A stretch of DNA of 37,097 nt from an uncultured Pseudomonadota bacterium (GCA_903938365.1 CAJACZ010000272.1:1-37097); one strand, 5' to 3'. Numbered from the stretch's first letter, positions 8,051 to 16,066 are shown. Notes: generated from the sequence alone by a model not told the origin. Translations and numbers: made by a program.

Positions 8051-9067
8051 TCAGGCCGACTCGATGGCCGGAAAGCCCGTGGCGCCGTCCGCGAAGGCCT
8101 CGAGCCCGCGCTGGGCGAGCCAGCCGCGATCAAACAGCCGCGGACGGTATTTCGCGCCCGTGTCGCACAGGATGGTGACGATCGTGTGGCCCGGCCCCAG
8201 CCGCCGCGCCACGCGCACGGCGCCCGCCACGTTGACGCCACTGCTCGCGCCCAGCCACAGGCCCTCCTCGCGCAGCAGCCGATAAACGTAGTACACCGCC
8301 TCGGCGTCGCTGACGGACACCGCGTCATCGACCGGCGCGCCGGCGAAGTTGGCCGTCACGCGACCGATGCCGATCCCCTCGGTGATCGACCCAGGTCCGT
8401 ACGCCTTGAGTTCGCCCTGAGTCACGTAGCGAAACAGGCTGCTGCCCTGCGGGTCGGCCAGGACGGTGAGCACGGCAGGCCGCTGCGACTTCAGGAAGCC
8501 CGACACGCCCGCCAGCGTGCCGCCCGTGCCGGCGGCGGTGACGAAAGCGTCGACCCGTCCGTCCGTATCCTCCCAGATCTCGGGACCGGTGCTCGCCACG
8601 TGGGCCTCGCGGTTCGCGACGTTGTCGAACTGGTTGGCCCAGAACGCGCCCGCGAGTTCCTCGCCGCGGCGGCGGGCGACCTTCTGGTAGTGGTTCGGAT
8701 CGGCGTAGGGAACCGCCTTGACCACCTCGAGTTCCGCCCCGAGGGCGCGGATGGTGTCGTACTTGTCGGCCGACTGGTTCTCGGGCATCACGATCAGGCA
8801 GCGATAGCCGCGCGCCAGGCAGACGTGCGCGAGGCCGATACCGGTGTTGCCGGCCGTGCCGTCGACCACGGTGCCGCCCGGACCCAGTGCTCCGCGGCGC
8901 TCCGCATCCTCGATCAGGCCGCGCGCCGCCCGGTCCTTGACCGAGCCGCCCGGGTTCAGGAACTCGGCCTTGCCCAGGATGTTGCAGCCGGTCTCGGCGC
9001 TGAGTCGCTCGAGCCGGATCAGCGGCGTATGACCGATGGCATCGACGAATCCCCTGCGAAAACGCAT
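8051..9067 (-). CDS. PLP-dependent cysteine synthase, CYS12/cysteine synthase 2-like
   Basis: Fold-type II PLP enzyme of 338 residues that makes cysteine from O-acetylserine and sulfide. The PLP lysine is Lys44 in LNPGGSVKDRAA. The substrate loop reads GTAGNTGIGLAH (70-81), where CysK proteins usually have TSGNTG. The phosphate-binding glycine loop is TAAGTGGTLAGV, and a GxSSGVN block lies near residue 288. The Thr-Ala-Gly-Asn loop, the longer insert (PYADPNHYQKVARRR) and the length point to the CYS12/cysteine-synthase-2 branch rather than classical CysK/CysM. AGGAG six bases before the ATG supports the start. It is transcribed divergently from cysB with 150 bp between starts, an arrangement that suggests direct CysB control. 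Confidence 0.87.
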   Translation of the reverse strand: MRFRRGFVDAIGHTPLIRLERLSAETGCNILGKAEFLNPGGSVKDRAARGLIEDAERRGALGPGGTVVDGTAGNTGIGLAHVCLARGYRCLIVMPENQSADKYDTIRALGAELEVVKAVPYADPNHYQKVARRRGEELAGAFWANQFDNVANREAHVASTGPEIWEDTDGRVDAFVTAAGTGGTLAGVSGFLKSQRPAVLTVLADPQGSSLFRYVTQGELKAYGPGSITEGIGIGRVTANFAGAPVDDAVSVSDAEAVYYVYRLLREEGLWLGASSGVNVAGAVRVARRLGPGHTIVTILCDTGAKYRPRLFDRGWLAQRGLEAFADGATGFPAIESA

Positions 9068-9217
9068 CGCTCGCTCCTCTGCCGCGCCGTGTCAGGCACC
9101 CCGGCGCGTGACTATAGACACAGCGGCGACCAGTGGTACGGCAGCTTCGCTCTCAGCCCATGCGTCGCGGTTATAGGGCTGGACAGCGCGATACCGGACA
9201 AGCACCCTTGGGCCGCA
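9068..9217. promoter_or_regulatory. divergent control region between cysteine synthase and cysB
   Basis: This 150-bp spacer separates two divergent starts and must contain both promoters. It is the least GC-rich stretch locally and includes GACTATAGAC (about 9108-9117) and GGTTATAGGG (about 9170-9179). These could be -10 elements for leftward and rightward promoters, but no convincing -35 partners were found. CysB sites are degenerate, so an operator cannot be called by eye. Autoregulation by CysB here is an inference from arrangement alone. Confidence 0.4.
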
Positions 9218-10195
9218 ATGAAGCTCCAGCAACTGCGCTATCTCGCGGCCATCGTCGAGAACGGCCTGAACATCTCGGCCGCAGCCGAGAAACTGCACAC
9301 CTCGCAGCCGGGCGTGAGCCGGCAGATCAAGCTGCTCGAGGACGAACTGGGCTTCGAGCTGTTCATTCGCGAAGGGCGCTCGCTGACCCGGCTCACGCAA
9401 TCAGGGCAGCGGGTGGTCGAGCGCGCGCAACGCATCCTCCGCGAGACGCAGGCCATCAAGGGCATGTCGCTCGACGTGCGGGACTCGCAGCGCGGCACGC
9501 TGTCCATCGCCACCACGCACACCCAGGCGCGCTACGTGCTGCCGCCGGTCATCGCGAAGTTCCGCGAGAAGTACCCCAAGGTCAGGCTGCACCTGCACCA
9601 GGGGACTTCCGAGCAGATCAGCGAAATGCTCGCCTCCGAGCACGTCGACCTCGCCATCGGCACCGGCTCGCGCGAACAGTTCGGCAACTGCGTGCTGCTG
9701 CCCTGCTACGAGTGGTACCGGCGCATCGTCGTGCCGAAGGCGCACCCGCTGGCACGCGCGCGCAGCCTGTCGATCGAGAAGCTCGCGCAGCACCCGATAG
9801 TCACCTATGTCTTCAGCCTGAGCGGGCCCTCGTCGCTGCCGGCGGCCTTCGAGCGCGCCGGGCTCGAACCGGACATCGCGCTCACGGCCCGCGACGCGGA
9901 CGTCATCAAGACCTATGTCCGGCTGGGGCTGGGCGTCGGCATCGTCGCGGCCATGGCAATCGATCCCGTGGAGGACAGCGACCTGGTGTCCCTGGATGCC
10001 TCGCACCTCTTTCCTCGCCACCTGACCTGGGTCGGGTACCGGCGCGGCGTGTTCCTGCGTCGCTATGCCTACGACTTCATGCACCTGCTGGCGCCCCACC
10101 TGGAGCGCGCCCGCATCGCCAAGGCGACGCAGGCCGCGGACCAGGATGGCGTCGACGAACTCTTCGCCGACGTGAAACTGCCGCTGTTCGCCTAG
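9218..10195 (+). CDS. cysB: LysR-family transcriptional regulator CysB
   Basis: The 325-residue product matches E. coli CysB (324 residues) from end to end, including MKLQQLRY at the N-terminus and a KLP-containing C-terminus. The winged helix-turn-helix occupies about 19-38 (SAAAEKLHTSQPGVSRQIK). The acetylserine/sulfate pocket residues Thr100, Thr102 and Gln103 in IATTHTQARY are at the same numbers as in E. coli, and the TARDADVIKTYVRLGLGVGI block is conserved. CysB activates sulfur assimilation and cysteine synthesis in response to N-acetylserine. The frame extends far upstream, but the ATG at 9218 gives the exact family start; no strong ribosome binding site is visible before it. The gene ends tail-to-tail with the next one inside a shared CTAG. 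Confidence 0.93.
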   Translation: MKLQQLRYLAAIVENGLNISAAAEKLHTSQPGVSRQIKLLEDELGFELFIREGRSLTRLTQSGQRVVERAQRILRETQAIKGMSLDVRDSQRGTLSIATTHTQARYVLPPVIAKFREKYPKVRLHLHQGTSEQISEMLASEHVDLAIGTGSREQFGNCVLLPCYEWYRRIVVPKAHPLARARSLSIEKLAQHPIVTYVFSLSGPSSLPAAFERAGLEPDIALTARDADVIKTYVRLGLGVGIVAAMAIDPVEDSDLVSLDASHLFPRHLTWVGYRRGVFLRRYAYDFMHLLAPHLERARIAKATQAADQDGVDELFADVKLPLFA

Positions 10196-10920
10196 GGCCA
10201 GGAGCGGATCAGGTGGCCGCCGAAGTCGCGGCGGCCGTCGATCCCGAGCCGCCGCAGGCAGGCCCAGTATCCTGCCTGCACCGAACTCAATGCCGGCTTG
10301 CGCTGCTGCTGCTCGAAGAGATCGATGGCCTCGATCGAACCCACGCCGGTACAGGGCAGGTACATCGCATCGGCCGCCGGTACATCCGTCGCGGCGGCGA
10401 AGTCCGCCACCCTGCGCGCCGGCAGCGTCACCGCCTCGGTCTTCCACACCTCAGGCGAACGATCCAGGCCGAGCCCCGCGATCGCAGCGACCGTCATCCC
10501 GTCGGCACGCAGGAACTGCGCCACCGTCGCGTTGCCCGAATCACCGTAGGGCGTGGCCACCGCCAGCGACCGCAGCTGCAGCGCCGCGAAAGCCTCGCGC
10601 GAAGCCGCCGCGGCGGTGACGACCGGCACGCCCGCGAGGGCTGCGAAACGCGCCTCCTGCGCCGGCTCGCAGCACTTCATGGAAGCCGTCGTGCAGCCGA
10701 TCAGCATCAGCACGGCGCCCCAGTCACGCAGCTCCGCCATCGGCGCAGCCATCCGCTGTGCAAGGTCGCCACAGAAATCGGCTGAATCGGCGCTGGGGTA
10801 GGCGAAGCCGCGGAACGCGAACTCGACCCCCGCGGGGCGCAGGCGCGCGAATTCAGCCTCGTGCACCGTGTTGCCCGCCGGCACCAGCACGCCGATCCTT
10901 GTCACCGCTGAACTGTTCAT
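10192..10920 (-). CDS. maleate isomerase/Asp-Glu racemase superfamily enzyme
   Basis: A 242-residue protein with the two-cysteine arrangement of the maleate cis-trans isomerase, arylmalonate decarboxylase and Asp/Glu racemase group. It shows VLVPAGNTVHEAEF with Asn17, Cys76 in LIGCTTASM, and Cys190 in YLPCTGVGS, followed by KPALSSVQAGYWACLRRLG. The last block is typical of the maleate isomerase branch. This branch uses a cysteine to attack maleate-like diacids. The gene is divergent from a GltS-type dicarboxylic amino acid transporter with 115 bp between starts, suggesting that enzyme and carrier handle related substrates. The ATG at 10920 was preferred over 11058 because family similarity starts there and the longer form would overlap the divergent gene's start. 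Substrate unproven; a racemase remains possible. Confidence 0.8.
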   Translation of the reverse strand: MNSSAVTRIGVLVPAGNTVHEAEFARLRPAGVEFAFRGFAYPSADSADFCGDLAQRMAAPMAELRDWGAVLMLIGCTTASMKCCEPAQEARFAALAGVPVVTAAAASREAFAALQLRSLAVATPYGDSGNATVAQFLRADGMTVAAIAGLGLDRSPEVWKTEAVTLPARRVADFAAATDVPAADAMYLPCTGVGSIEAIDLFEQQQRKPALSSVQAGYWACLRRLGIDGRRDFGGHLIRSWP

Positions 10921-11035
10921 GCCGTCTCCACCGCAGGGTACACGGGGTGATGGTCGCAGGATCGCTTCCGGCCGCGCAACCGCGGCAGGCGATCCACTCC
11001 TTGCCAAGCACCGATCCGTACGGGATCGTGGCCGG

Positions 11036-12238
11036 ATGAAGCTCGACATGATCGCCACGCTGACGCTGGCCGGGATGGTCCTGTTCCTCGGCTACGGGCT
11101 GCGGCGTCGCATCCCCGCGCTCGCCCGCCTGAACATTCCGGCGCCCGTGATCGGCGGGCTGCTGTTCGCCATCGCGATGCTGCTGGCGCGCACCCAGGCA
11201 TGGCCGGTGCCGGAGTTCGACACGACACTGCAGCGGCCGCTGATGGTGGCCTTCTTCGCTACCGTGGGCTTTTCTGCCAGCCTGTCCCTGTTGCGGACCG
11301 GCGGCCCGCAGGTCGCGGCGTTCCTGCTGCTGGCCACGGCCTTCGCGATCGCGCAGAACCTGGCGGGCATGGCCATCGCTGCGGCTTTCGGCCTGCCGCC
11401 CCTGCTGGGCGTGCTGGCCGGTTCTGTCACGCTGACGGGCGGGCCCGCCACCGGCCTGGCTTTCGCGCCCCTCTTCGAGCAGGCGGGGATCGCCGGAGCG
11501 GGCTCCATCGCGATCGCCTCCGGGATGGCGGGGATCGTGCTGGGCGGCCTGGTGGGCGGCCCGATCGGCACCTGGCTGATCACCCGCGGCGGACTGCGGG
11601 GTCAGCGCAATGGGGCAGGCGCCCCGGGCGGCGCGCTGCAGGCGCGGCCGGACGAAGCCGCTGGCGAGGATGGCACCACGGGCTACGTGGAACTGAAGAC
11701 CGTCGTGATCGTGCTGGCGGCCATGTGGATCGGCGTGGGCATCAGCGCGCTGATCGCCGCCTCCGGTCTCACGCTGCCCGAATACATCGGCGCCATGCTC
11801 GCGTCCGCCGCCCTCCGCGCGATCGATGACCGATGGCGGATTCCCGGGCTCTCGCACCGCGCCCTCGACACCCTGGGCGCGGTCTCGCTGTCGCTCTTCC
11901 TCGTGATGGCACTGATGACGCTGGACCTCCGGCCACTGGCCGGCCTCGCCCTGCCACTGCTCGCGATCCTCGCCGTGCAGGTGCTGCTGGTCGCACTCGT
12001 CTGCGTGTTCGTCGTCTTCCGGGCGATGGGACGCGACTACGATGCGGCCGTCATGTCGGGCGGGTTTGCCGGTTTCATGCTGGGCACCACGGCGAACGCC
12101 ATGGCCGTGATGCGCGCGCTGGTCGAGCGCGCGGGGCCGGCGCCGCGGGCCTTCATCGTGGCGCCGCTCGTGGGCGCGTTCTTCATCGACTTCACAAACG
12201 CGCTGGTCATCACCGCGTTCCTGAACCTGGCGCGCTGA
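11036..12238 (+). CDS. gltS: sodium/glutamate symporter (ESS family)
   Basis: A 400-residue polytopic membrane protein, the same size as E. coli GltS (401). It has two inverted five-helix halves, each with a re-entrant glycine-rich loop: GSVTLTGGPATGLAFAP near residues 130-147 and GGFAGFMLGTTANAMAVM near 340-357. These match the pore loops of GltS. A hydrophilic cytosolic linker (about 195-225, Gly/Ala/Asp-rich) joins the halves. It should import glutamate or a similar dicarboxylate with Na+. The E. coli loop Thr-Gly-Gly-His is Thr-Gly-Gly-Pro here, and Ala-Thr-Pro-Thr-Ala is Thr-Thr-Ala-Asn-Ala, so specificity may differ. The ATG at 11036 starts just before the first helix. An earlier in-frame opening at 10868 runs into the divergent gene and is rejected. 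Confidence 0.85.
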   Translation: MKLDMIATLTLAGMVLFLGYGLRRRIPALARLNIPAPVIGGLLFAIAMLLARTQAWPVPEFDTTLQRPLMVAFFATVGFSASLSLLRTGGPQVAAFLLLATAFAIAQNLAGMAIAAAFGLPPLLGVLAGSVTLTGGPATGLAFAPLFEQAGIAGAGSIAIASGMAGIVLGGLVGGPIGTWLITRGGLRGQRNGAGAPGGALQARPDEAAGEDGTTGYVELKTVVIVLAAMWIGVGISALIAASGLTLPEYIGAMLASAALRAIDDRWRIPGLSHRALDTLGAVSLSLFLVMALMTLDLRPLAGLALPLLAILAVQVLLVALVCVFVVFRAMGRDYDAAVMSGGFAGFMLGTTANAMAVMRALVERAGPAPRAFIVAPLVGAFFIDFTNALVITAFLNLAR

Positions 12239-12267
12239 GCGGACACGCCGTCAGGCGCGGCCTCCGC

Positions 12268-12969
12268 TCAGCCGTTCGGCAGCGAAGAGACGATGTGACC
12301 GTCGCGGATGCGGATCACGCGGTCGGTCTCGAGCGCGAAGTTCTCGTCGTGCGTCACCATGACGAAGGCGGTGCCCGACTCGCGTGACAGGCTGCGCATC
12401 AGGTCGAAGACCACGCGCCCGCTCTTCGAGTCCAGGTTCCCGGTGGGTTCATCGGCCAGCACCAGCGCCGGCTCGTTGGCCAGCGCACGCACCACCGCCA
12501 CGCGCTGCTGCTGCCCGCCCGAGAGCTGCGAAGGCCGTGCGTCGAGTTTGTCGGCCAGCCCCACCAGGTCCAGCAGCGCGCGCATGCGCTCGACCTGCTG
12601 CGCCTGCCAGCGGATGCCGCGCATGCGGCAGGGCATCAGCGCGTTTTCAAGCACCGTGAACTCGGGCAGCAGGTAATGGAACTGGAAGATGAACCCGATG
12701 CGGTCGCGGCGCACCCGCGCGCGCTCCTGCTCGGGCAACTGGCCGGCCTCTGCGCCCTGCACGCAGACCCGGCCGCGCGTCGGGCGGTCCAGGAGCCCCA
12801 TCAGGTTGAGCAGCGTGGTCTTGCCCGAGCCGCTGCCGCCGACGACGGCTGCGAACTCCCCGGAGTGGATGCGGAACGACACATCGAACAGCACGGGCGT
12901 TTCGACCGCGCCGCTGACGTAGGTCTTGCCCACGCCCTCGAGCTCGATGACGGGCGAGGGATCAGGCAC
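12268..12969 (-). CDS. ABC exporter ATPase (LolD/MacB/DevA-like)
   Basis: A 233-residue nucleotide-binding subunit with Walker A GGSGSGKT (44-51), Q-loop FQFHYLLPEFTVLENALMP, signature LSGGQQQRVAVVRAL (139-153), Walker B LVLADEPTGNLDSKSG (159-174) and H-loop VMVTHDE. The LDSKSG and LPEFT strings are typical of the LolD/MacB type that powers FtsX-like permeases. The start overlaps the end of the permease gene by 8 nt, showing tight coupling. It is the last gene of an adaptor-permease-ATPase set, the same order as devBCA. It energises export or extraction from the inner membrane, not import. Confidence 0.92.
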   Translation of the reverse strand: MPDPSPVIELEGVGKTYVSGAVETPVLFDVSFRIHSGEFAAVVGGSGSGKTTLLNLMGLLDRPTRGRVCVQGAEAGQLPEQERARVRRDRIGFIFQFHYLLPEFTVLENALMPCRMRGIRWQAQQVERMRALLDLVGLADKLDARPSQLSGGQQQRVAVVRALANEPALVLADEPTGNLDSKSGRVVFDLMRSLSRESGTAFVMVTHDENFALETDRVIRIRDGHIVSSLPNG

Positions 12970-14215
12970 CGCGGATCACCTGCATGGGATCGACGCTGCC
13001 GGCCTGCCGGGCCGGAAACCACGCCGCGATGGCGCCAGTGAGCACCGCGATGGCCGAGGCGCCGAGCAGCACAGAGGGCAGGATCTCGATGTCGAATACG
13101 GGCGTGGCCCGCCCGTCGGGCCCGATCGAACTCACATTGGCCAGGCCTTCAAGCAGCACGATGGCCAGCGGCACACCGGCCACGCAGCCGAGCACGGCGA
13201 GCAGGAAGCCCTCGACCACGAAGATGGTCTGGATCTCCTGCGGCGTGGCGCCCATCGCCTTGAGGATCCCGATCTCGCGGAACTTGCCCGTGACCGACAT
13301 GATGAGGATGCTGGCGATGCCGAAACCGGCGGCGATCACGGCCATCACGAGGATCAGGTTCGAAGTCTGGCTCTGGCTGGTGAGGTTGCGGAACAGGTTG
13401 GGGTTGTCGCCGATCCAGGAGCGCACCTTGAAAGGCACGCGCCCCTCAAGGTCCTTCGCGCGCAGCTCGGCATCGTAGATGTCCGGCACGCGCAGGCCGA
13501 TGACGCTGACCGCCGTCCCCAGCGCCAGCAGCGACTGGCCGTCGCGCTGGGTCATGAACAGCAGGCCGTCGTCCACCTGGCCGAAGCCGGTGTCGTAGAT
13601 ACCGCCGACCGTGACCGAGAGCGTCTGGCCCTGCGGGCCTACGAGGCGCAGCTTGTCGCGCATCTTCAGGCCGAAGTCCCGTGCGAGCTTGCGTCCCATC
13701 GCCACCTCGCCGGAGACGAGCTCGACGAAGCGCCCGGATTCAAGGTTCGACTCGATATCGACGACCTTGTTGTGTCGCGCGGGAATCACCCCCTGCACGC
13801 GCACCGACTGGCGACGCGCGCCGCGGAACATGAACGCCGTCCCCGACACCACCGGCGAGACGGCGGTGAAGCCGGCCTCGGGCTTGTCGAAGGCCTCGAC
13901 CCAGATGCGCCAGTCCTCGATCTTGGCCTGCGCCTTGGGCAGGTTCACCGTTTCACCCACGTAGAGCACGCCCGGATCGGCCTGTGGCAGCCGCCACGCG
14001 CCGATCGGCGCGCGCTCGGCGGGCTCGAGCGTGACGTGCGGTATGGCGCCGGTGGTGTTGCGGATCAGGCGGGTCTGCAGCCCGCCGATGACCGTCTGCA
14101 GGTAGATGATCAGCAGCACGCTGATCGCCACCACGCCGATCGTGAGCAGCGACTGCCCGACGCCGAAGCGCAGGTGGCGCAGCGCAACCGACAGCGTGAA
14201 GTACGTGAATCTCAT
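12962..14215 (-). CDS. FtsX-like ABC permease (LolC/E-, MacB- or DevC-like)
   Basis: A 417-residue permease with one N-terminal membrane helix (about 20-42), a large periplasmic domain (about 43-285), and three C-terminal helices typical of FtsX/MacB_PCD proteins. Features include the coupling sequence GKFREIGILKAMGATPQEI after the second helix and the terminal FPARQAGSVDPMQVIRG. RNTTGAIPHVTLEP at the start of the periplasmic domain resembles LolC/E. It shares the overlapping TGATG with the adaptor gene upstream (stop of one, ATG of the other), so translation is coupled. The longer frame to 14302 would overlap the adaptor gene by 88 nt and is not used. With its ATPase and adaptor it forms a tripartite exporter; cargo may be a lipid, lipoprotein or small molecule. 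Confidence 0.88.
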   Translation of the reverse strand: MRFTYFTLSVALRHLRFGVGQSLLTIGVVAISVLLIIYLQTVIGGLQTRLIRNTTGAIPHVTLEPAERAPIGAWRLPQADPGVLYVGETVNLPKAQAKIEDWRIWVEAFDKPEAGFTAVSPVVSGTAFMFRGARRQSVRVQGVIPARHNKVVDIESNLESGRFVELVSGEVAMGRKLARDFGLKMRDKLRLVGPQGQTLSVTVGGIYDTGFGQVDDGLLFMTQRDGQSLLALGTAVSVIGLRVPDIYDAELRAKDLEGRVPFKVRSWIGDNPNLFRNLTSQSQTSNLILVMAVIAAGFGIASILIMSVTGKFREIGILKAMGATPQEIQTIFVVEGFLLAVLGCVAGVPLAIVLLEGLANVSSIGPDGRATPVFDIEILPSVLLGASAIAVLTGAIAAWFPARQAGSVDPMQVIRGA

Positions 14216-15327
14216 CAGCCGCGCACGCGCTGCCCCGCCTTGCCTTCGCGGACGTTGCGCAGCACACGCGCCCCGTCGGGCAGGCCGGTGACCGCCACCC
14301 ACTCGGGATTGCGCCCCAGCACCTGCACGGGCGTCGCGGCCAGCCGGCCGTCGGCGCCGCGCAGCAGCACGAAGGGCTCCGGCCCGGCACCCACCGCGCT
14401 GGCCGGCAGCGCGCTGCGCGACGGCGTCCGCCGCACCTCGACGTTCACGTCCACCGTCATGTTGGGCAAGGTGAACGCGGGCACCGATTCGGCCGAGAGG
14501 CGCAGTCCCACGACACCGCGGTCGGTATCGACGTTCGGGCCGATCTGCACCAGCTTCGCGTTGAAGGGTTTGTCGGGATAGGCGGGCGCGACGGCGAGCG
14601 CGGACTGGCCGACGGCCAGCTTGCCGAGGTTGTTTTCATCCGTCTCGACGTACAGCTCGACGAGGTCCATTTCCGCGACGGCGAACCAGACCGTGCTGCT
14701 GCCGACCGAGGTGCCGGGCTCCACCAGCCGCTGCACGATCACGCCATCGAACGGCGCGCGCACCTCGCGGCGACCGAACTCGGGGCGGACCCGCTCGATT
14801 TCCGCGGCGGCTTCGCGCAGCCGCGCGCGTGCGGCCTCGGTGCGGGCACGCTGCACTTCGAGCTCGCTCTCGGCACGTTCGAGTTCCGCGGCGGAGACCA
14901 GATTGCGCGCCGCCAGTTCGCGGGAGCGCGCCAGCTCCTGCGCGGAGCGCCGGACCGCGGCCTCTTCGGCCTGCAGGGTGCGCGATGCCGCCTCCTGGCT
15001 GGCGAGCGTCTGGGCCAGCCGCGCGGGCACCTCGCCTGCGCGCAGCGAGCCGAGCCGCTGTCCGCGCGTCACGCGGTCGCCCTCGCGCACCTCGAGCTGT
15101 TCCACGACGCCGGCCGCCTCGGCGCCCACCTGGCTCTGCCGCACCGCGCGCAGGCGTCCGCTGGCCACGACGACCTCCACCACCTCGCGCTGCACCGGTT
15201 CGACCAGCGGCAGGTCCGCAGGGCGGTTCGCCCTGAAGTACAGCGCAGCCACGACCGCCAGGACCCCCACGGCGGTCACCAGGCGACCTCGCGTCAACCA
15301 GCCACCCAGCAATCCTTTTCCGCTCAC
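14215..15327 (-). CDS. periplasmic adaptor (HlyD/MacA/DevB-type membrane fusion protein)
   Basis: A 370-residue membrane fusion protein. It has one N-terminal anchor helix (about 15-31), a lipoyl-like half-motif (VVASGRLRAVRQSQVGAEAAGVVEQLEV), and a long coiled coil of Ala/Glu/Arg heptads (about 95-170). The second lipoyl half follows (RREVRAPFDGVIVQRLVEPGTSVG), then beta-barrel and membrane-proximal domains. It should connect the inner-membrane permease to an outer-membrane channel; no tolC-like gene is present in the window. Its start overlaps the end of the upstream cobalamin-binding gene by 4 nt (15324-15327), so it is translationally coupled to a putative sensor. This is unusual for exporter adaptors. 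Confidence 0.9.
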   Translation of the reverse strand: MSGKGLLGGWLTRGRLVTAVGVLAVVAALYFRANRPADLPLVEPVQREVVEVVVASGRLRAVRQSQVGAEAAGVVEQLEVREGDRVTRGQRLGSLRAGEVPARLAQTLASQEAASRTLQAEEAAVRRSAQELARSRELAARNLVSAAELERAESELEVQRARTEAARARLREAAAEIERVRPEFGRREVRAPFDGVIVQRLVEPGTSVGSSTVWFAVAEMDLVELYVETDENNLGKLAVGQSALAVAPAYPDKPFNAKLVQIGPNVDTDRGVVGLRLSAESVPAFTLPNMTVDVNVEVRRTPSRSALPASAVGAGPEPFVLLRGADGRLAATPVQVLGRNPEWVAVTGLPDGARVLRNVREGKAGQRVRG

Positions 15328-15983
15328 GCCTCGTCCTCCGCGCCCGCCGCGCCCGGCAGGGCGTCGATGCGGGCGATGTATGCCTCGATGGTGGACATGA
15401 GGTAGGTGCCTGAAGGCAGCGTCTCGAGGGACATCTGCCGCGAACCATATCCACCCAGCCAGATTTCAACCCCCGCGGGCAGCGCCGCGCGCAGCGCGCG
15501 CACCTGGCCATCGGCGTCGATGGCTGCGGGCCGGGCCACGACGCTCAGCGCCACCGCAGCCAGCGGCACCTGTCGCGCCAGCAGCCCCAGCTGCTCGACG
15601 GGCATGTCCCAGCCCAGGTGCAGCGCGCGCACCCCGCAGGAGGCCGCGACGACGGCGGCCATCAGCGCGCCCACCCCGTGACGGTCACCCGCCAGCGTGA
15701 CGAAGGCCACCGCGTGGCGTGCATCAGCCCGGTTGCTGCGGTCGAGCGTGGCAGCGAGGTGCCTGAGCACCGCTGACGACAGCATGTGTTCCTGCACGAT
15801 GCTGTACCGGCCGCTGTGCCAGCGCGCGCCCGCCTCGTAGAGGCAGGGCGCAATCACCTCGGACATCAGGACGGCAGCCGGGACGTCCGCCCCGGCGGCC
15901 TGCAGCTCAGCCGTGCAGCTCAGCGGGTCGTAGCGGTCGATCGCACCGAGTATTTTCTGGGTCCAGGCGACAGGGTCTTCCAT
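15324..15983 (-). CDS. stand-alone cobalamin-binding sensor protein, AerR/PpaA- or CarH-sensor-like
   Basis: A 219-residue protein consisting only of the two B12 modules. Residues about 10-85 form the helical cap domain with Trp55 and Glu65-His66 exactly nine residues apart, the W-x9-EH motif of adenosylcobalamin photoreceptors CarH/LitR. Residues about 88-210 form the Rossmann B12 domain with Asp100-Arg-His102-Gly-Val-Gly105 (DxHxxG, His as lower cobalt ligand), Ser147 and Gly177-Gly178. There is no MerR helix-turn-helix and no methyltransferase or mutase catalytic domain. DNA-binding-free proteins of this build include AerR/PpaA, the B12-binding antirepressors of CrtJ/PpsR. The gene lies fifth-from-last position upstream of nothing else but the exporter genes and overlaps the adaptor by 4 nt. 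Corrinoid proteins of methyltransferases share the fold, but their partners are absent. Family placement within the group is inference. Confidence 0.82.
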   Translation of the reverse strand: MEDPVAWTQKILGAIDRYDPLSCTAELQAAGADVPAAVLMSEVIAPCLYEAGARWHSGRYSIVQEHMLSSAVLRHLAATLDRSNRADARHAVAFVTLAGDRHGVGALMAAVVAASCGVRALHLGWDMPVEQLGLLARQVPLAAVALSVVARPAAIDADGQVRALRAALPAGVEIWLGGYGSRQMSLETLPSGTYLMSTIEAYIARIDALPGAAGAEDEA

Positions 15984-16046
15984 GCGGACACATTATCCGC
16001 CCGTCCCGGACCCCGCGTACGCATGATCGGCGGGTACCGCACCATG

Positions 16047-16066
16047 GCCGTTCAGGGCCGTTCAGG
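16047..16066. repeat. perfect 10-bp tandem duplication
   Basis: GGCCGTTCAG occurs twice back to back, followed by another GGCCG. The second copy contains the stop codon of the alarmone-hydrolase gene (16062-16064 on the minus strand). Loss or gain of one copy could change where this gene ends, so the site is a potential slippage point. It is otherwise unremarkable. Confidence 0.6.

Noticed and set aside
9133-10785. 550-codon frame covering cysB and the isomerase
   Set aside because: Out of frame with cysB, which is conserved residue by residue; the frame is Arg/Ala-rich without motifs.
12926-14581. 551-codon plus-strand open frame
   Set aside because: Antisense to the ABC permease and adaptor genes; composition typical of a GC-driven shadow frame.
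15984-16061. Possible TGT-N12-ACA site upstream of the cobalamin sensor gene
   Set aside because: I checked the spacer and flanks; an ACA is present but no TGT lies at the required distance on either strand.
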